From NCBI GenBank assembly GCA_002413425.1, contig DHWY01000003.1, positions 88,283 through 105,194 of the forward strand: DNA of 16,912 nt, given 5' to 3'. The notes beneath the pieces were generated by a model. It saw only the letters and a program-made list of their open reading frames with translations. It was not told where the DNA came from and did not search any database. The translations under genes and the position numbers were made by a program. Shown here in pieces: positions 1 to 7,549 of this stretch (the stretch's first letter is position 1; each line of letters opens with the position of its first letter). The DNA comes from Candidatus Saccharibacteria bacterium UBA5170. GTDB taxonomy: Bacteria; Patescibacteriota; Saccharimonadia; Saccharimonadales; Saccharimonadaceae.

Positions 1-396
1 ATTGACGTGCGAACAGATGCCAACTGTTTTAATGGTTCGGCGCAGACCGATTGGATACCAGGGCTGACATCATTACCACAGAGTTTCCCCAATACTGGCT
101 CGGCTACAGGGGTTAATGGCAACCCTGGCTGTTACCTGTATGCCAGCGACGGCACGCAATACGTGCTGTCAGCCTGGAACATGCTCGCCGCTCCTCAAAC
201 CGATTCCGCTTTTTATCGGCGTCTCGGTTTTCGATCGTTTCAGACCTCAACCTCGACGCAGTTCTATAGTTGCAACGCCAACGTTATCGGCGGGGCTAAT
301 GGCAGCAGTTACGACATTACGCAAGATTATTACAAGCACTCATATACCATCTCAAATATCACCGACTGCGACGAAACCCCTCCACCGGGCGCATAA
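1..396 (+). CDS. C-terminal part of a probable type IV pilin-like (pseudopilin) protein, 5' truncated by the window
   Basis: The frame is open from base 1 and stops at TAA 394-396, so only the last 131 residues are seen and the true start lies upstream. The segment is rich in Gly, Ser, Asn, Thr and Tyr, has no membrane helix, and carries four spaced cysteines. It includes a stretch of the form GCYLYASDGTQYVLSAWNM, which resembles the C-terminal globular domain of prepilin-type pseudopilins in small-genome bacteria, where a Cys-Tyr-x-Tyr-x-Ser-Asp-Gly-x-x-Tyr pattern leads into a strand. The diagnostic N-terminal cleavage/methylation helix would be outside the window, so the family call is an inference. 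It could also be another secreted surface protein. The last codons read into a proline-rich tail (ETPPPGA). Confidence 0.5.
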   Translation: MDVRTDANCFNGSAQTDWIPGLTSLPQSFPNTGSATGVNGNPGCYLYASDGTQYVLSAWNMLAAPQTDSAFYRRLGFRSFQTSTSTQFYSCNANVIGGANGSSYDITQDYYKHSYTISNITDCDETPPPGA

Positions 397-398
397 GG

Positions 399-404
399 TA
401 TACT
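399..404 (+). promoter_or_regulatory. -10 box (TATACT) for the 57-residue membrane protein and tilS
   Basis: TATACT lies 6 bases before the ATG at 411 and 2 bases after the upstream stop codon. A start of transcription about 7 bases after the box would fall on that ATG, giving a leaderless mRNA. No -35 box is visible 16-18 bases upstream (the sequence there is C-rich), so this is weaker than the promoters at hrcA, dnaJ or the GNAT gene. Confidence 0.4.
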
Positions 405-410
405 AAAACT

Positions 411-584
411 ATGAATAAAACAGTTCTGCTATTTTTCGCAAGTGTTTTCGGGCTTTTGGGTGGCTACGTCCCATTTTTATTCGGCGATAAGGATATGCTC
501 GGTGGCTGGAGCATCCTGATGGGACTTATCGGCGGCCTCTTCGGTATTTGGCTTGGCGTATGGGTCTCAAAACGCCTGAGCTAA
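411..584 (+). CDS. Small two-helix membrane protein, 57 residues, function unknown
   Basis: This short ORF starts at ATG 411 (MNKTVLLFF...) and ends at TAA 582-584. It has two hydrophobic segments, roughly residues 4-24 and 33-52, joined by a short polar loop (GDKDMLGGW), and a basic tail (SKRLS), which predicts an integral membrane hairpin with the tail in the cytoplasm. The segments are glycine-rich, as in tightly packed small membrane proteins. A TATACT box sits 6 bases upstream and no Shine-Dalgarno sequence is present, which suggests leaderless translation. Its 3' end overlaps the tilS start by 25 bases in another frame, so tilS translation may be coupled to it. I do not recognise a family. 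The coding call rests on composition, promoter placement and the overlap. Confidence 0.6.
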   Translation: MNKTVLLFFASVFGLLGGYVPFLFGDKDMLGGWSILMGLIGGLFGIWLGVWVSKRLS

Positions 585-1450
585 GCCCTTTGCTAGCGCC
601 GGGACGCTACGTTTTAGCGGTGAGCGGAGGGGTTGATTCGGTCGTGTTACTGGATATGATGGCGCGACAGGCTGACCTTTCAAAAGCTGGCGAGTATGAG
701 TTGATTGTGGCCCATTTTGACCATGGGATTCGGGCCGACTCGGCCCAGGATGCAGTTTTCGTGGCCGAATTAGCTAATAAATACGGGCTTACTTTTGAGA
801 GCCGACGCGAAGAGCTGGGTGCGCAAACCAGTGAAGAGCTGGCGCGGGCAAGACGCTACGGGTTTTTGCGAGCCATCGCTAAACAGCATACAGCTGGCTT
901 GGTAACTGCCCATCACGCCGATGATAGTATCGAAACGATTGCTATCAATCTGGTTCGAGGAACTGGTTGGCGGGGCTTGGCTGTGCTTAACTCAGACGTT
1001 ATTCGTCCACTTCTGGGCATGTCCAAACAAGAGATTCTTGCGTATGCCTCGGCGCATCAACTAGAGTGGAGAGAAGATAGCACCAATGCCAGCGATGCTT
1101 ACTTGCGCAATCGCCTTCGTCATAAAACGGGCAGACTAACAGATGATAGTAAGCGCCAACTACTCGGTCTACGCGTTCATCAAGTCGCCCTCAAACAACA
1201 GATTAACGAGGAGTCTAGGGGCTTGGTGGGGGAAGGTCCGGACTATAGTCGTTACTTCTTTACGCATCTTGATGACGTTACGGCCATGGAGTGTTTACGC
1301 TATGGGACGCACGCTCGATTGACGCGACCGCAACTCTCTCAAGCCCTCCTGGCAATTAAGACGGCTCGACCCGGTACTATCTATCAGGCTGGAGGCGGTG
1401 TACAATTTCGCTTCACCTCTCGTAATTTTAAGGTTGAACTGATAAAATAA
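560..1450 (+). CDS. tilS: tRNA(Ile)-lysidine synthetase TilS, short form
   Basis: TilS attaches lysine to C34 of the CAU-anticodon tRNA-Ile using ATP, so that the tRNA reads AUA codons. It is a cytoplasmic enzyme. The PP-loop ATP pyrophosphatase motif SGGVDS is at residues 22-27 (counted from ATG 560), followed by HFDHGIR (52-58), AHHADDSIET (118-126), the RGTGWRG segment (133-139) and EDSTN...YLRNRLRH (172-188), all TilS signatures in the right order. At 296 residues it lacks the extra C-terminal domains of the E. coli enzyme and resembles the short Aquifex-type form. ATG 560 is preferred to the in-frame TTG 548 because it is a standard start and all family motifs lie downstream of it. The start lies inside the upstream 57-residue ORF, which suggests co-transcription. 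Confidence 0.93.
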   Translation: MGLKTPELSPLLAPGRYVLAVSGGVDSVVLLDMMARQADLSKAGEYELIVAHFDHGIRADSAQDAVFVAELANKYGLTFESRREELGAQTSEELARARRYGFLRAIAKQHTAGLVTAHHADDSIETIAINLVRGTGWRGLAVLNSDVIRPLLGMSKQEILAYASAHQLEWREDSTNASDAYLRNRLRHKTGRLTDDSKRQLLGLRVHQVALKQQINEESRGLVGEGPDYSRYFFTHLDDVTAMECLRYGTHARLTRPQLSQALLAIKTARPGTIYQAGGGVQFRFTSRNFKVELIK

Positions 1451-1503
1451 GAGTAAGTAGAGACTGTTGAGTCTATTAGTCTGAAAGGAATAGATAATTT
1501 TAT

Positions 1504-3366
1504 ATGGCAATTAAACCACCTACACCTAATAAGAAAACGAATAACTTTATTCGCCTCGGTTTATTTTGGGCAATTTTGGTGTTTGGAATACTGGCCGTCG
1601 TTGCCATTACGTCACCGCACGAGAACTTAAAAGAGGTTCCAATTTCCGATGTGATTTCGCGTGCCAATGCCGGCGAGATTACAAAGATCGCTATTGAAGG
1701 TAATGACATCAAAGTGACACCAAAGGGTAGCGACGTCGCTACCGAGAAGTCGACGAAAGAAGCGACCACGAGTATTCAAGATCAAGGGCTTAACAAAAAC
1801 GCCCCAGTCGAAATCCAGATCAGTAAACCGTCAACTACGACCGATACGTTGTGGAACTTGGCGATTATCATTATCCCCGTTATCTTAATTGCGGGCTTTT
1901 TCATGTTTATGATGCGTCAAGCCCAGGGCCAAAATAACCAAGCGATGGGCTTTGGCAAATCAAAAGCTAAACTCTATGGTAAAGACAAAGAGAAGGTTAC
2001 GTTTAGTGATATCGCCGGTAATGATGCCGCCAAGCAAGACCTTGAAGAAGTGGTTGATTTTCTCAAGCATCCTAAGAAATACGAAGCGCTCGGAGCTAAG
2101 ATTCCGACGGGAGTTCTGCTTATTGGTAATCCTGGTACAGGTAAAACGCTATTGGCTCGCGCTGTAGCCGGTGAGGCTAATGTGCCATTCTTCTCGATTT
2201 CTGGTTCTGAATTTGTCGAGATGTTCGTGGGTGTTGGCGCCAGTCGCGTCCGTGACCTGTTCGTCAAAGCCAAAAAGAATGCCCCAGCGATCATCTTTAT
2301 TGACGAGATTGACGCTGTCGGCCGCAAACGTGGCAGTGGCATGGGCGGTGGTCACGATGAACGCGAACAAACACTCAACCAGATACTCGTTGAGATGGAC
2401 GGTTTTGAAACGGGTGCAAATGTGATTGTCTTGGCTGCTACTAACCGAGCTGACGTCCTTGACCCTGCACTACTTCGCCCCGGCCGCTTTGACCGCCGAA
2501 CGAACATTATGCTTCCAGAGCGACGAGATCGCGAAGCAATTCTGAAAGTTCACTTTAAAAACAAACCGGTTGATGCCACGCTGAATATCGGCACGCTCGC
2601 CGCCAAAACCGCAGGTTCGTCAGGTGCCGACCTGGCTAACATGGCTAACGAAGCGGCCATTGTGGCGGCTCGTCGTAACGCCAAAAAGATTAGTAACGCC
2701 GATCTGACCGAAGCTTTCGAAAAAGTTGCCATTGGGCCAGAGCGTAAAACGAAAGTTATGAATGACAAAGAGAAGGAACTGACGGCTTATCACGAGGCAG
2801 GTCACGCCCTGGTCGGTCACGTCCTCCCGGACAGCGATCCCGTTCACAAGGTGACGATTATTCCCCGTGGTGGAACGGGCGGAGTCACCTGGTTCTTGCC
2901 GCCAGAAGATAAAAGCTATACCAGTGTCATTGAGTTCAAAGACGTTCTGGCCCGCGCGCTCGGTGGCCGTATTGCCGAGAAGATTATCTACGGCCCAGAC
3001 CGTATTACGACCGGTGCCGGCTCTGACCTTCGCAAAGCAACCGAGATTGCTCGTGATATGATCATCGAACAAGGCATGGGCAGCAAGCTGCGCGACCAAG
3101 TGTTCCACGATGATAGCGGTGGCATGGTGTTTGACAAAATGACCCACGAACGTCCGTACAGCGATGATACCGCCAAGCTGATTGATGAAGAAGTCGCGCA
3201 GCTTATTCAGGAAGCTGGTCGCCGCGCCGAAGCTGTTATTGGCCACAACCGGGCCAGTCTTGATAAGCTTGTTGGTGCCCTGCTTGAAGAGGAAACTCTT
3301 GAAGAAGATCGGGTTGTTGCAATCCTCAAAGACGCAGTACTACCTAAGGAGGCCAAGCTCTACTAG
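1504..3366 (+). CDS. ftsH: ATP-dependent zinc metalloprotease FtsH
   Basis: FtsH is a membrane-anchored AAA+ hexamer that extracts and degrades membrane and regulatory proteins on the cytoplasmic side. The 620 residues show the full layout: a first membrane helix (about 17-36), an extracytoplasmic domain (37-114), a second helix (about 116-137), then the AAA module with Walker A GNPGTGKT (208-215, Asn where most FtsH have Pro), Walker B IIFIDEID (263-270), and the second region of homology ending in RPGRFD (325-330). The peptidase zinc site HEAGH is at 430-434, with the third ligand Asp in GSDL at about 508. AAAGGAA at 1484-1490 is a possible Shine-Dalgarno sequence, though 13 bases from the ATG is long. 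It is followed after 18 bases by murJ, so an operon is likely. Confidence 0.97.
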   Translation: MAIKPPTPNKKTNNFIRLGLFWAILVFGILAVVAITSPHENLKEVPISDVISRANAGEITKIAIEGNDIKVTPKGSDVATEKSTKEATTSIQDQGLNKNAPVEIQISKPSTTTDTLWNLAIIIIPVILIAGFFMFMMRQAQGQNNQAMGFGKSKAKLYGKDKEKVTFSDIAGNDAAKQDLEEVVDFLKHPKKYEALGAKIPTGVLLIGNPGTGKTLLARAVAGEANVPFFSISGSEFVEMFVGVGASRVRDLFVKAKKNAPAIIFIDEIDAVGRKRGSGMGGGHDEREQTLNQILVEMDGFETGANVIVLAATNRADVLDPALLRPGRFDRRTNIMLPERRDREAILKVHFKNKPVDATLNIGTLAAKTAGSSGADLANMANEAAIVAARRNAKKISNADLTEAFEKVAIGPERKTKVMNDKEKELTAYHEAGHALVGHVLPDSDPVHKVTIIPRGGTGGVTWFLPPEDKSYTSVIEFKDVLARALGGRIAEKIIYGPDRITTGAGSDLRKATEIARDMIIEQGMGSKLRDQVFHDDSGGMVFDKMTHERPYSDDTAKLIDEEVAQLIQEAGRRAEAVIGHNRASLDKLVGALLEEETLEEDRVVAILKDAVLPKEAKLY

Positions 3367-3384
3367 GCAAGGCGTAAATACCTT

Positions 3385-5007
3385 ATGGGACGTATTCACA
3401 GTACCGTAGTCCGAGCTAACAAAAAGCTTCCCCTCCAGCTAGCAGCCGCTCTGCTAGCTGGTTCGACGTTGCTTTCGAGCGTGCTCGGTCTGATTCGTGA
3501 CCGTCAACTCAATGGTCTGTATTACGATACCTATCCAACAGGTATCGATGCTTACACGGTCGCCTTTACGATTCCCGATTTTATGTTCTTTATCTTGGTC
3601 TCGGGGGCGCTGAGCGTCACCTTCATCCCTGTTTTTAACCAACGCCTGGCGGTCGGTAACAAGAAGTCGGCCTGGGAGCTTTCGACCAGCCTGGTTAATT
3701 TACTGGCTATCGTCACGCTGGTGGCCAGTATCCTGATTATGATTTTTGCCGAGCCGTTGGTGCACTACGTAGTCGGTCCAGGGCTCGATGAGGCGAGTCG
3801 GGCCTTAGCGGTCAGTATGATGCGGGTGATTGCGATTAATCCGTTCTTGTTTGCCGTGGCCACGGTGGTGGCCAGTATGCAGCAGGCGATTGGCCGGTTC
3901 ACGTTCTTTGCGCTGGCTCCGACCGTCTATAATATTGGTATTATTATTGGTACCCTCTTTTTTACGAACGGTATTAATATTTTTGGCTGGCAGGTATTTG
4001 AAGGGGGTATTATGGGCGTCGCCCTCGGGGTCGTGTTGGGAGCCATCCTCCAGCTGCTGGTCAGTAGCATCGGGTTGTTCGGCATGGGCTTTGATTATCG
4101 CTTCCAGATTTACTGGAAAAACAAGGGCTTTCGCAAGGTACTGGGTCTGCTGCCAGCCCGTTCGCTGGACCAAGGGATTGATTACGTCAACAGCATCGTT
4201 GAAACGAACTTGGCGTCGCGCATGCTGGCCGGTAGTGTCCGTGCGTATCAGCAGGCAACAACCCTATCGTTCGTCCCGATTAATTTAATCGGCGTCGCGA
4301 TTAGTACGGCCGCTTTTCCGAAGATGGCCGAGCGGCTTGGTCAAGGTCGCCCGGACCTCTTCAGAAGCGAACTACAGGCGGTCCTGCGAGTGATTATCTG
4401 GCTGGCGCTACCCGTTACAGTGATCACCTTCTTCGGTCGTGGTTACCTGATTAACTTCATCAAAAATGGTGGTGATACGTTGATGGCGAGTACTCTAGGA
4501 ATTCTGGCAATTGCTATTTTGTTCCGTTCAATCTATCATATTTCAGCCCGGAGTTTTTACGCCCAACAAGACACAAAGACGCCTCTTTATATTTCACTCT
4601 TTACAATTGGTCTTAATATTAGTCTGGCAGTGTGGTTTACATTTGGCCTCAATCTGGCCGTGTATGGTCTGGCCTGGGCGACAGCGATTACCGCAGCGGT
4701 TGAAGTTTTTGTTTTGTTCGTTATTATGTCGCAGCGTATTAAGGGTTTATTCGATAAAATTTTTATTCACGGGATTGCTCGCATGGTGAGCGCAACTGGA
4801 CTCATGGCGGCGATTACGTATATTAGTGTGGCGATGTTGCCACTTAACGCCAGCGACCAAAGCTTTTTGGCCAGCTTCCCAAAGTTTTCAATTATCGTCC
4901 TGATTAGTGGTGCTGCCTATTTCTACTTCTGCCACCTCTTTAAGCTGCAAGAAGTTCAGCCTATTTTGTCACGTCTTAAAAAAATCTTATTTTCTAGGGC
5001 GCAGTAG
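3385..5007 (+). CDS. murJ: MurJ/MviN-family lipid II flippase
   Basis: MurJ moves the peptidoglycan precursor lipid II across the cytoplasmic membrane. The 540-residue product is hydrophobic throughout, with about 14 predicted membrane helices, and begins with the family's N-terminal layout: a helix with small residues followed by LGLIRDRQL (family pattern: Gly-x-x-Arg-Asp). DYVNSIVETNLASRM and the following QQATTLSFVPINLIGVAISTAAFP segment match the central MviN region. No strong Shine-Dalgarno sequence precedes ATG 3385. AAGGAGG at 3346-3352 lies within ftsH and is too far away, so coupling to ftsH translation is possible. There is no in-frame start between the upstream stop and 3385. lepA starts 4 bases after this gene ends, which supports an ftsH-murJ-lepA transcription unit. 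Confidence 0.92.
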   Translation: MGRIHSTVVRANKKLPLQLAAALLAGSTLLSSVLGLIRDRQLNGLYYDTYPTGIDAYTVAFTIPDFMFFILVSGALSVTFIPVFNQRLAVGNKKSAWELSTSLVNLLAIVTLVASILIMIFAEPLVHYVVGPGLDEASRALAVSMMRVIAINPFLFAVATVVASMQQAIGRFTFFALAPTVYNIGIIIGTLFFTNGINIFGWQVFEGGIMGVALGVVLGAILQLLVSSIGLFGMGFDYRFQIYWKNKGFRKVLGLLPARSLDQGIDYVNSIVETNLASRMLAGSVRAYQQATTLSFVPINLIGVAISTAAFPKMAERLGQGRPDLFRSELQAVLRVIIWLALPVTVITFFGRGYLINFIKNGGDTLMASTLGILAIAILFRSIYHISARSFYAQQDTKTPLYISLFTIGLNISLAVWFTFGLNLAVYGLAWATAITAAVEVFVLFVIMSQRIKGLFDKIFIHGIARMVSATGLMAAITYISVAMLPLNASDQSFLASFPKFSIIVLISGAAYFYFCHLFKLQEVQPILSRLKKILFSRAQ

Positions 5008-5011
5008 CGTC

Positions 5012-6790
5012 ATGAATCAAGCTAAAATCCGTAATTTTTGTATTATTGCTCATATTGATCATGGCAAGTCGACGCTGGCCGATCGCATGCTCGAGCTGAC
5101 TGGCACGGTTCAAAAGCGCGATATGAAATCACAGCTGCTCGATAGTATGGATTTAGAGCGTGAAAAGGGTATTACGATAAAATTAGCACCTGTTCGAATG
5201 AAATATAAAGATTACGACCTTAATCTGATTGATACTCCAGGGCACGTTGACTTTAGCTATGAAGTCAGTCGGTCACTACAGGCCTGCGAAGGCGCAATTC
5301 TAGTAGTTGATGCCAGCCAGGGTATCCAAGCACAGACGTTGGCGAATGTTTACCTGGCCTTAGCAGCCGATCTGACGATTATCCCCGTTCTTAATAAAAT
5401 CGATCTTCCAGCTGCCGATGTGCCGCGGGTCACCGCTGAAGTGATTAACCTGTTGGGCTGTAAGGCAGAGGATATCCTGATGATTAGCGCCAAGACGGGG
5501 CAAGGCGTTGAGGCCGTGCTAGACGAAGTCGTTGAGCGAATCGGGCCACCTCTTGGTACCAGCGAGCTGCCGACCCGTGCCCTTATTTTCGATAGTTATT
5601 ATGATGACTATCGGGGTGTTATTTTGTACGTTCGGGTGGTTGATGGCGTGGTTAAAAAAGGCGATACGATTGAAATGATTGCTACGGGAGCGCACGGCCT
5701 CGCCCTTGAAGTTGGCTCGCTGAGTCCGGCTATGAAGCCGGGTGGTGATCTTGCCACCGGAGAAATCGGCTATATCGTGACGAACCTACGCACCACGCGT
5801 GACGCGAGGGTTGGCGATACGGTGACAACCAAACGAGCGCACACGGATTCGCAGCTGCCAGGCTATAAGTTGGTCAAACCTTTCGTTTATGCCGGATTTT
5901 TTCCGGTCAGTAATGACGACTACCAGGATCTGAAAGACGCCATCGAGAAACTGAGCCTCAGCGACTCAGCCCTGCAATTCGAGCCGGAAAATTCACCAGT
6001 CCTTGGTTTTGGTGTCCGCATCGGTTTCCTGGGTTTACTTCATATGGACATTATTCGTGAACGACTGGAACGTGAATATAATCTTGATCTGGTTGTCACC
6101 AACCCGTCAACTGATTATCAAGTCAGTCTGACAACTGGTGCTGAACTTGACATTAAAAGCGCAAGTGAGCTCCCAGACGTCAGTCGGATTAAAGAAATCC
6201 GCGAGCCATGGATTAAAGGTGAAATTATTGTCCCCCAAACTTACATCGGCGCCGTGTTGCAGCTTATCATCAATAAACGAGGACTTCAGAACAATTTGAG
6301 TTATATTGACGAACGGGCCTTGATTAGTTTCGAAGCGCCGCTCGCCAACCTGTTGACTGATTTTTATGATCAACTCAAGTCGGTTACTAGTGGCTACGGG
6401 TCATTCAATTATGAACTCGATACCTACCGAGCCGAAGATTTGGTCCGAGTAGATTTCTATGTGGCTGGCGGTATGGTTGACGCCCTGAGCGTCATGGCAC
6501 ACCGCAGTGAGTCGCAGCACTTAGGCCGCATGGTTGTCGATAAATTAAAAGACGTCATTCCTCGCCAAAACTTCCAAGTTGCCCTGCAGGCGGCAATTGG
6601 TGGAAAGTTTATCGCCCGAGCTGATTTGTCGGCCTATCGTAAAGACGTCACGACTGGTTTATACGGTGGTGATGTATCGCGAAAAAAGAAAGTCTTGGCC
6701 AAACAAGCCAAAGGCAAAAAGCGTATGAAGCGCTTTGGTAAAGTTGATATTCCGTCTGAAGCTTTTACGGTTATGCTAAAACGCGATTAA
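5012..6790 (+). CDS. lepA: Elongation factor 4 (LepA), ribosome-associated GTPase
   Basis: EF-4 is a translational GTPase that acts on stalled or mis-translocated ribosomes. The 592 residues start with the usual MNQAKIRNFCIIAHIDHGKST. The GTPase motifs are G1 AHIDHGKST (13-21), G3 DTPGHVD (74-80), G4 NKID (128-131) and G5 SAK (159-161). EF-G-like domains II, III and V follow, then the LepA-specific C-terminal domain with the lysine-rich KKKVLAKQAKGKKRMK and GKVDIPSEAF near the end. The frame is open upstream to 4907, but that part lies inside murJ and precedes the conserved N-terminus, so ATG 5012 is the start. It has only a weak upstream purine run and lies 4 bases after the murJ stop, which suggests coupled translation. 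Confidence 0.96.
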   Translation: MNQAKIRNFCIIAHIDHGKSTLADRMLELTGTVQKRDMKSQLLDSMDLEREKGITIKLAPVRMKYKDYDLNLIDTPGHVDFSYEVSRSLQACEGAILVVDASQGIQAQTLANVYLALAADLTIIPVLNKIDLPAADVPRVTAEVINLLGCKAEDILMISAKTGQGVEAVLDEVVERIGPPLGTSELPTRALIFDSYYDDYRGVILYVRVVDGVVKKGDTIEMIATGAHGLALEVGSLSPAMKPGGDLATGEIGYIVTNLRTTRDARVGDTVTTKRAHTDSQLPGYKLVKPFVYAGFFPVSNDDYQDLKDAIEKLSLSDSALQFEPENSPVLGFGVRIGFLGLLHMDIIRERLEREYNLDLVVTNPSTDYQVSLTTGAELDIKSASELPDVSRIKEIREPWIKGEIIVPQTYIGAVLQLIINKRGLQNNLSYIDERALISFEAPLANLLTDFYDQLKSVTSGYGSFNYELDTYRAEDLVRVDFYVAGGMVDALSVMAHRSESQHLGRMVVDKLKDVIPRQNFQVALQAAIGGKFIARADLSAYRKDVTTGLYGGDVSRKKKVLAKQAKGKKRMKRFGKVDIPSEAFTVMLKRD

Positions 6791-6812
6791 CGCGTGGCTT
6801 GCGCGTATAGTT

Positions 6813-6821
6813 TGTTACAAT
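6813..6821 (+). promoter_or_regulatory. Extended -10 promoter (TG-T-TACAAT) upstream of the cytidylate-kinase-like gene
   Basis: TACAAT at 6816-6821 is preceded by TG plus one base, the extended -10 arrangement, and no convincing -35 box is visible. Transcription would begin near 6828, at the ATG of a 14-codon ORF (6829). This is the first promoter after the ftsH-murJ-lepA run and probably drives the kinase-like gene at 6908. Confidence 0.5.
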
Positions 6822-6828
6822 AGCTGTT

Positions 6829-6873
6829 ATGGATAACCCCGAACAGCTGCTATCTGACGATCAATCAACTTAA
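6829..6873 (+). CDS. Possible 14-residue leader ORF
   Basis: An ATG falls 8 bases after the TACAAT box and opens a 14-codon frame (MDNPEQLLSDDQST) that ends 34 bases before the kinase-like ATG. The position is the same as that of the leaderless starts elsewhere in this window. The peptide is acidic and soluble and has no run of a single amino acid that would suggest attenuation. It could be a leader peptide, the remnant N-terminus of a lost gene, or chance. Confidence 0.25.
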   Translation: MDNPEQLLSDDQST

Positions 6874-6907
6874 GAGACAATTGAACTGGAGTTATCTTAC
6901 TAATCAA

Positions 6908-7477
6908 ATGAATAAAAAACACATCATAACAATTACCGGCAAGCCAGGTAGTGGTAAATCGACAACATCGAAAGCCTTAGCGGCAGAACTCAGCTATCGG
7001 CATTTTTCGTCAGGCGATCTTTTCCGCTCAATTGGGAATGAGCGTGGTATAAACATACTTCAGGCAAATTTGTCAGGTGAGAAAGATTCAAGCATAGATC
7101 ACTTAGTAGATCAGCGACTGCGTGATATTGGTGCGACAGAGGATAATATGGTGATTGATTCGCGGATGGCCTGGTACTGGATGCCGTTTTCGTTCAAAGT
7201 CTACCTAGACCTCGATTTAATGACGGCAGCCGAGCGTATTATGTTGAATACGGATTTGTCTCGGCTTGAGACCGAACATATTCCCCACGAACCAAAGGAA
7301 TATGCGCTGGCCCTACAGCAGCGCTTGGATAGTGAAGCCCGTCGCTATAAGAAACTTTACAATGTTAATCCGTACGATGTTGGTAATTATGATCTGGTAG
7401 TCGACACTAAAAGAAATAACCCCCAACAAGCGGCTGCCTTGGTGTTAAACAGCTTTCATGATTGGTTGAAGAGTTAG
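6908..7477 (+). CDS. Cytidylate kinase-like P-loop nucleotide kinase
   Basis: This is a 189-residue P-loop NTPase of the nucleoside-monophosphate kinase fold, closest in layout to the short archaeal-type (d)CMP kinase, which phosphorylates CMP/dCMP with ATP. Walker A GKPGSGKST is at residues 11-19 and FSSGDLFR (33-40) matches the NMP-binding region. VIDSRMAWYWMP (82-93) resembles the family's substrate-side Arg segment. RRYKKLYNVNPYDVGNYDLVVDT (145-167) matches the C-terminal part of type-2 Cmk proteins. The start at ATG 6908 is preferred to the in-frame TTG at 6881 because family proteins begin shortly before the P-loop. No strong ribosome site is seen, with only GGAG 16 bases upstream. The exact substrate is not provable from the sequence. 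Confidence 0.75.
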   Translation: MNKKHIITITGKPGSGKSTTSKALAAELSYRHFSSGDLFRSIGNERGINILQANLSGEKDSSIDHLVDQRLRDIGATEDNMVIDSRMAWYWMPFSFKVYLDLDLMTAAERIMLNTDLSRLETEHIPHEPKEYALALQQRLDSEARRYKKLYNVNPYDVGNYDLVVDTKRNNPQQAAALVLNSFHDWLKS

Positions 7478-7503
7478 ACTCCGCGTTAACCTGATGAGTT
7501 GAT

Positions 7504-7530
7504 CTAGCACTCACTTGCTATGAGTGCCAA
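7504..7530 (+). promoter_or_regulatory. CIRCE operator (HrcA-binding site) at hrcA
   Basis: CTAGCACTC (7504-7512), a 9-base spacer, and GAGTGCCAA (7522-7530) match the CIRCE consensus TTAGCACTC-N9-GAGTGCTAA at 16 of 18 arm positions. It lies 19 bases before the hrcA start, and its spacer contains the -35 box. HrcA should therefore repress its own operon, as in Firmicutes. Confidence 0.93.
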
Positions 7531-7543
7531 GCTGCGTTAAAAT
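7515..7543 (+). promoter_or_regulatory. hrcA promoter, -35 inside the CIRCE spacer
   Basis: TTGCTA (7515-7520) and TAAAAT (7538-7543) are separated by 17 bases. The expected transcription start, about 7 bases after the -10, is 7550, which is the A of the hrcA ATG. The mRNA would therefore be leaderless. Confidence 0.75.
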
Positions 7544-7549
7544 AAACGT

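Noticed and set aside
548..562. TTG at 548 as the start of tilS
   Set aside because: It adds only four residues of no family value; ATG 560 is a standard start and precedes all TilS motifs.
1461..1474. Hairpin AGACT-GTTG-AGTCT between tilS and ftsH as a terminator
   Set aside because: A 5-bp stem without a T run is too weak to call; it may be a chance repeat.
2620..3246. Open frame of 208 codons on the minus strand inside ftsH
   Set aside because: It is antisense to the conserved peptidase domain, shows no recognisable motif and has no promoter or ribosome site.
4907..5011. Upstream in-frame extension of lepA
   Set aside because: These 35 codons lie inside murJ, and the conserved LepA N-terminus begins at ATG 5012.
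6781..6795. Inverted repeat ACGCG-N5-CGCGT over the lepA stop as a terminator
   Set aside because: It is short, has no T tract, and is followed by G/C-rich sequence.
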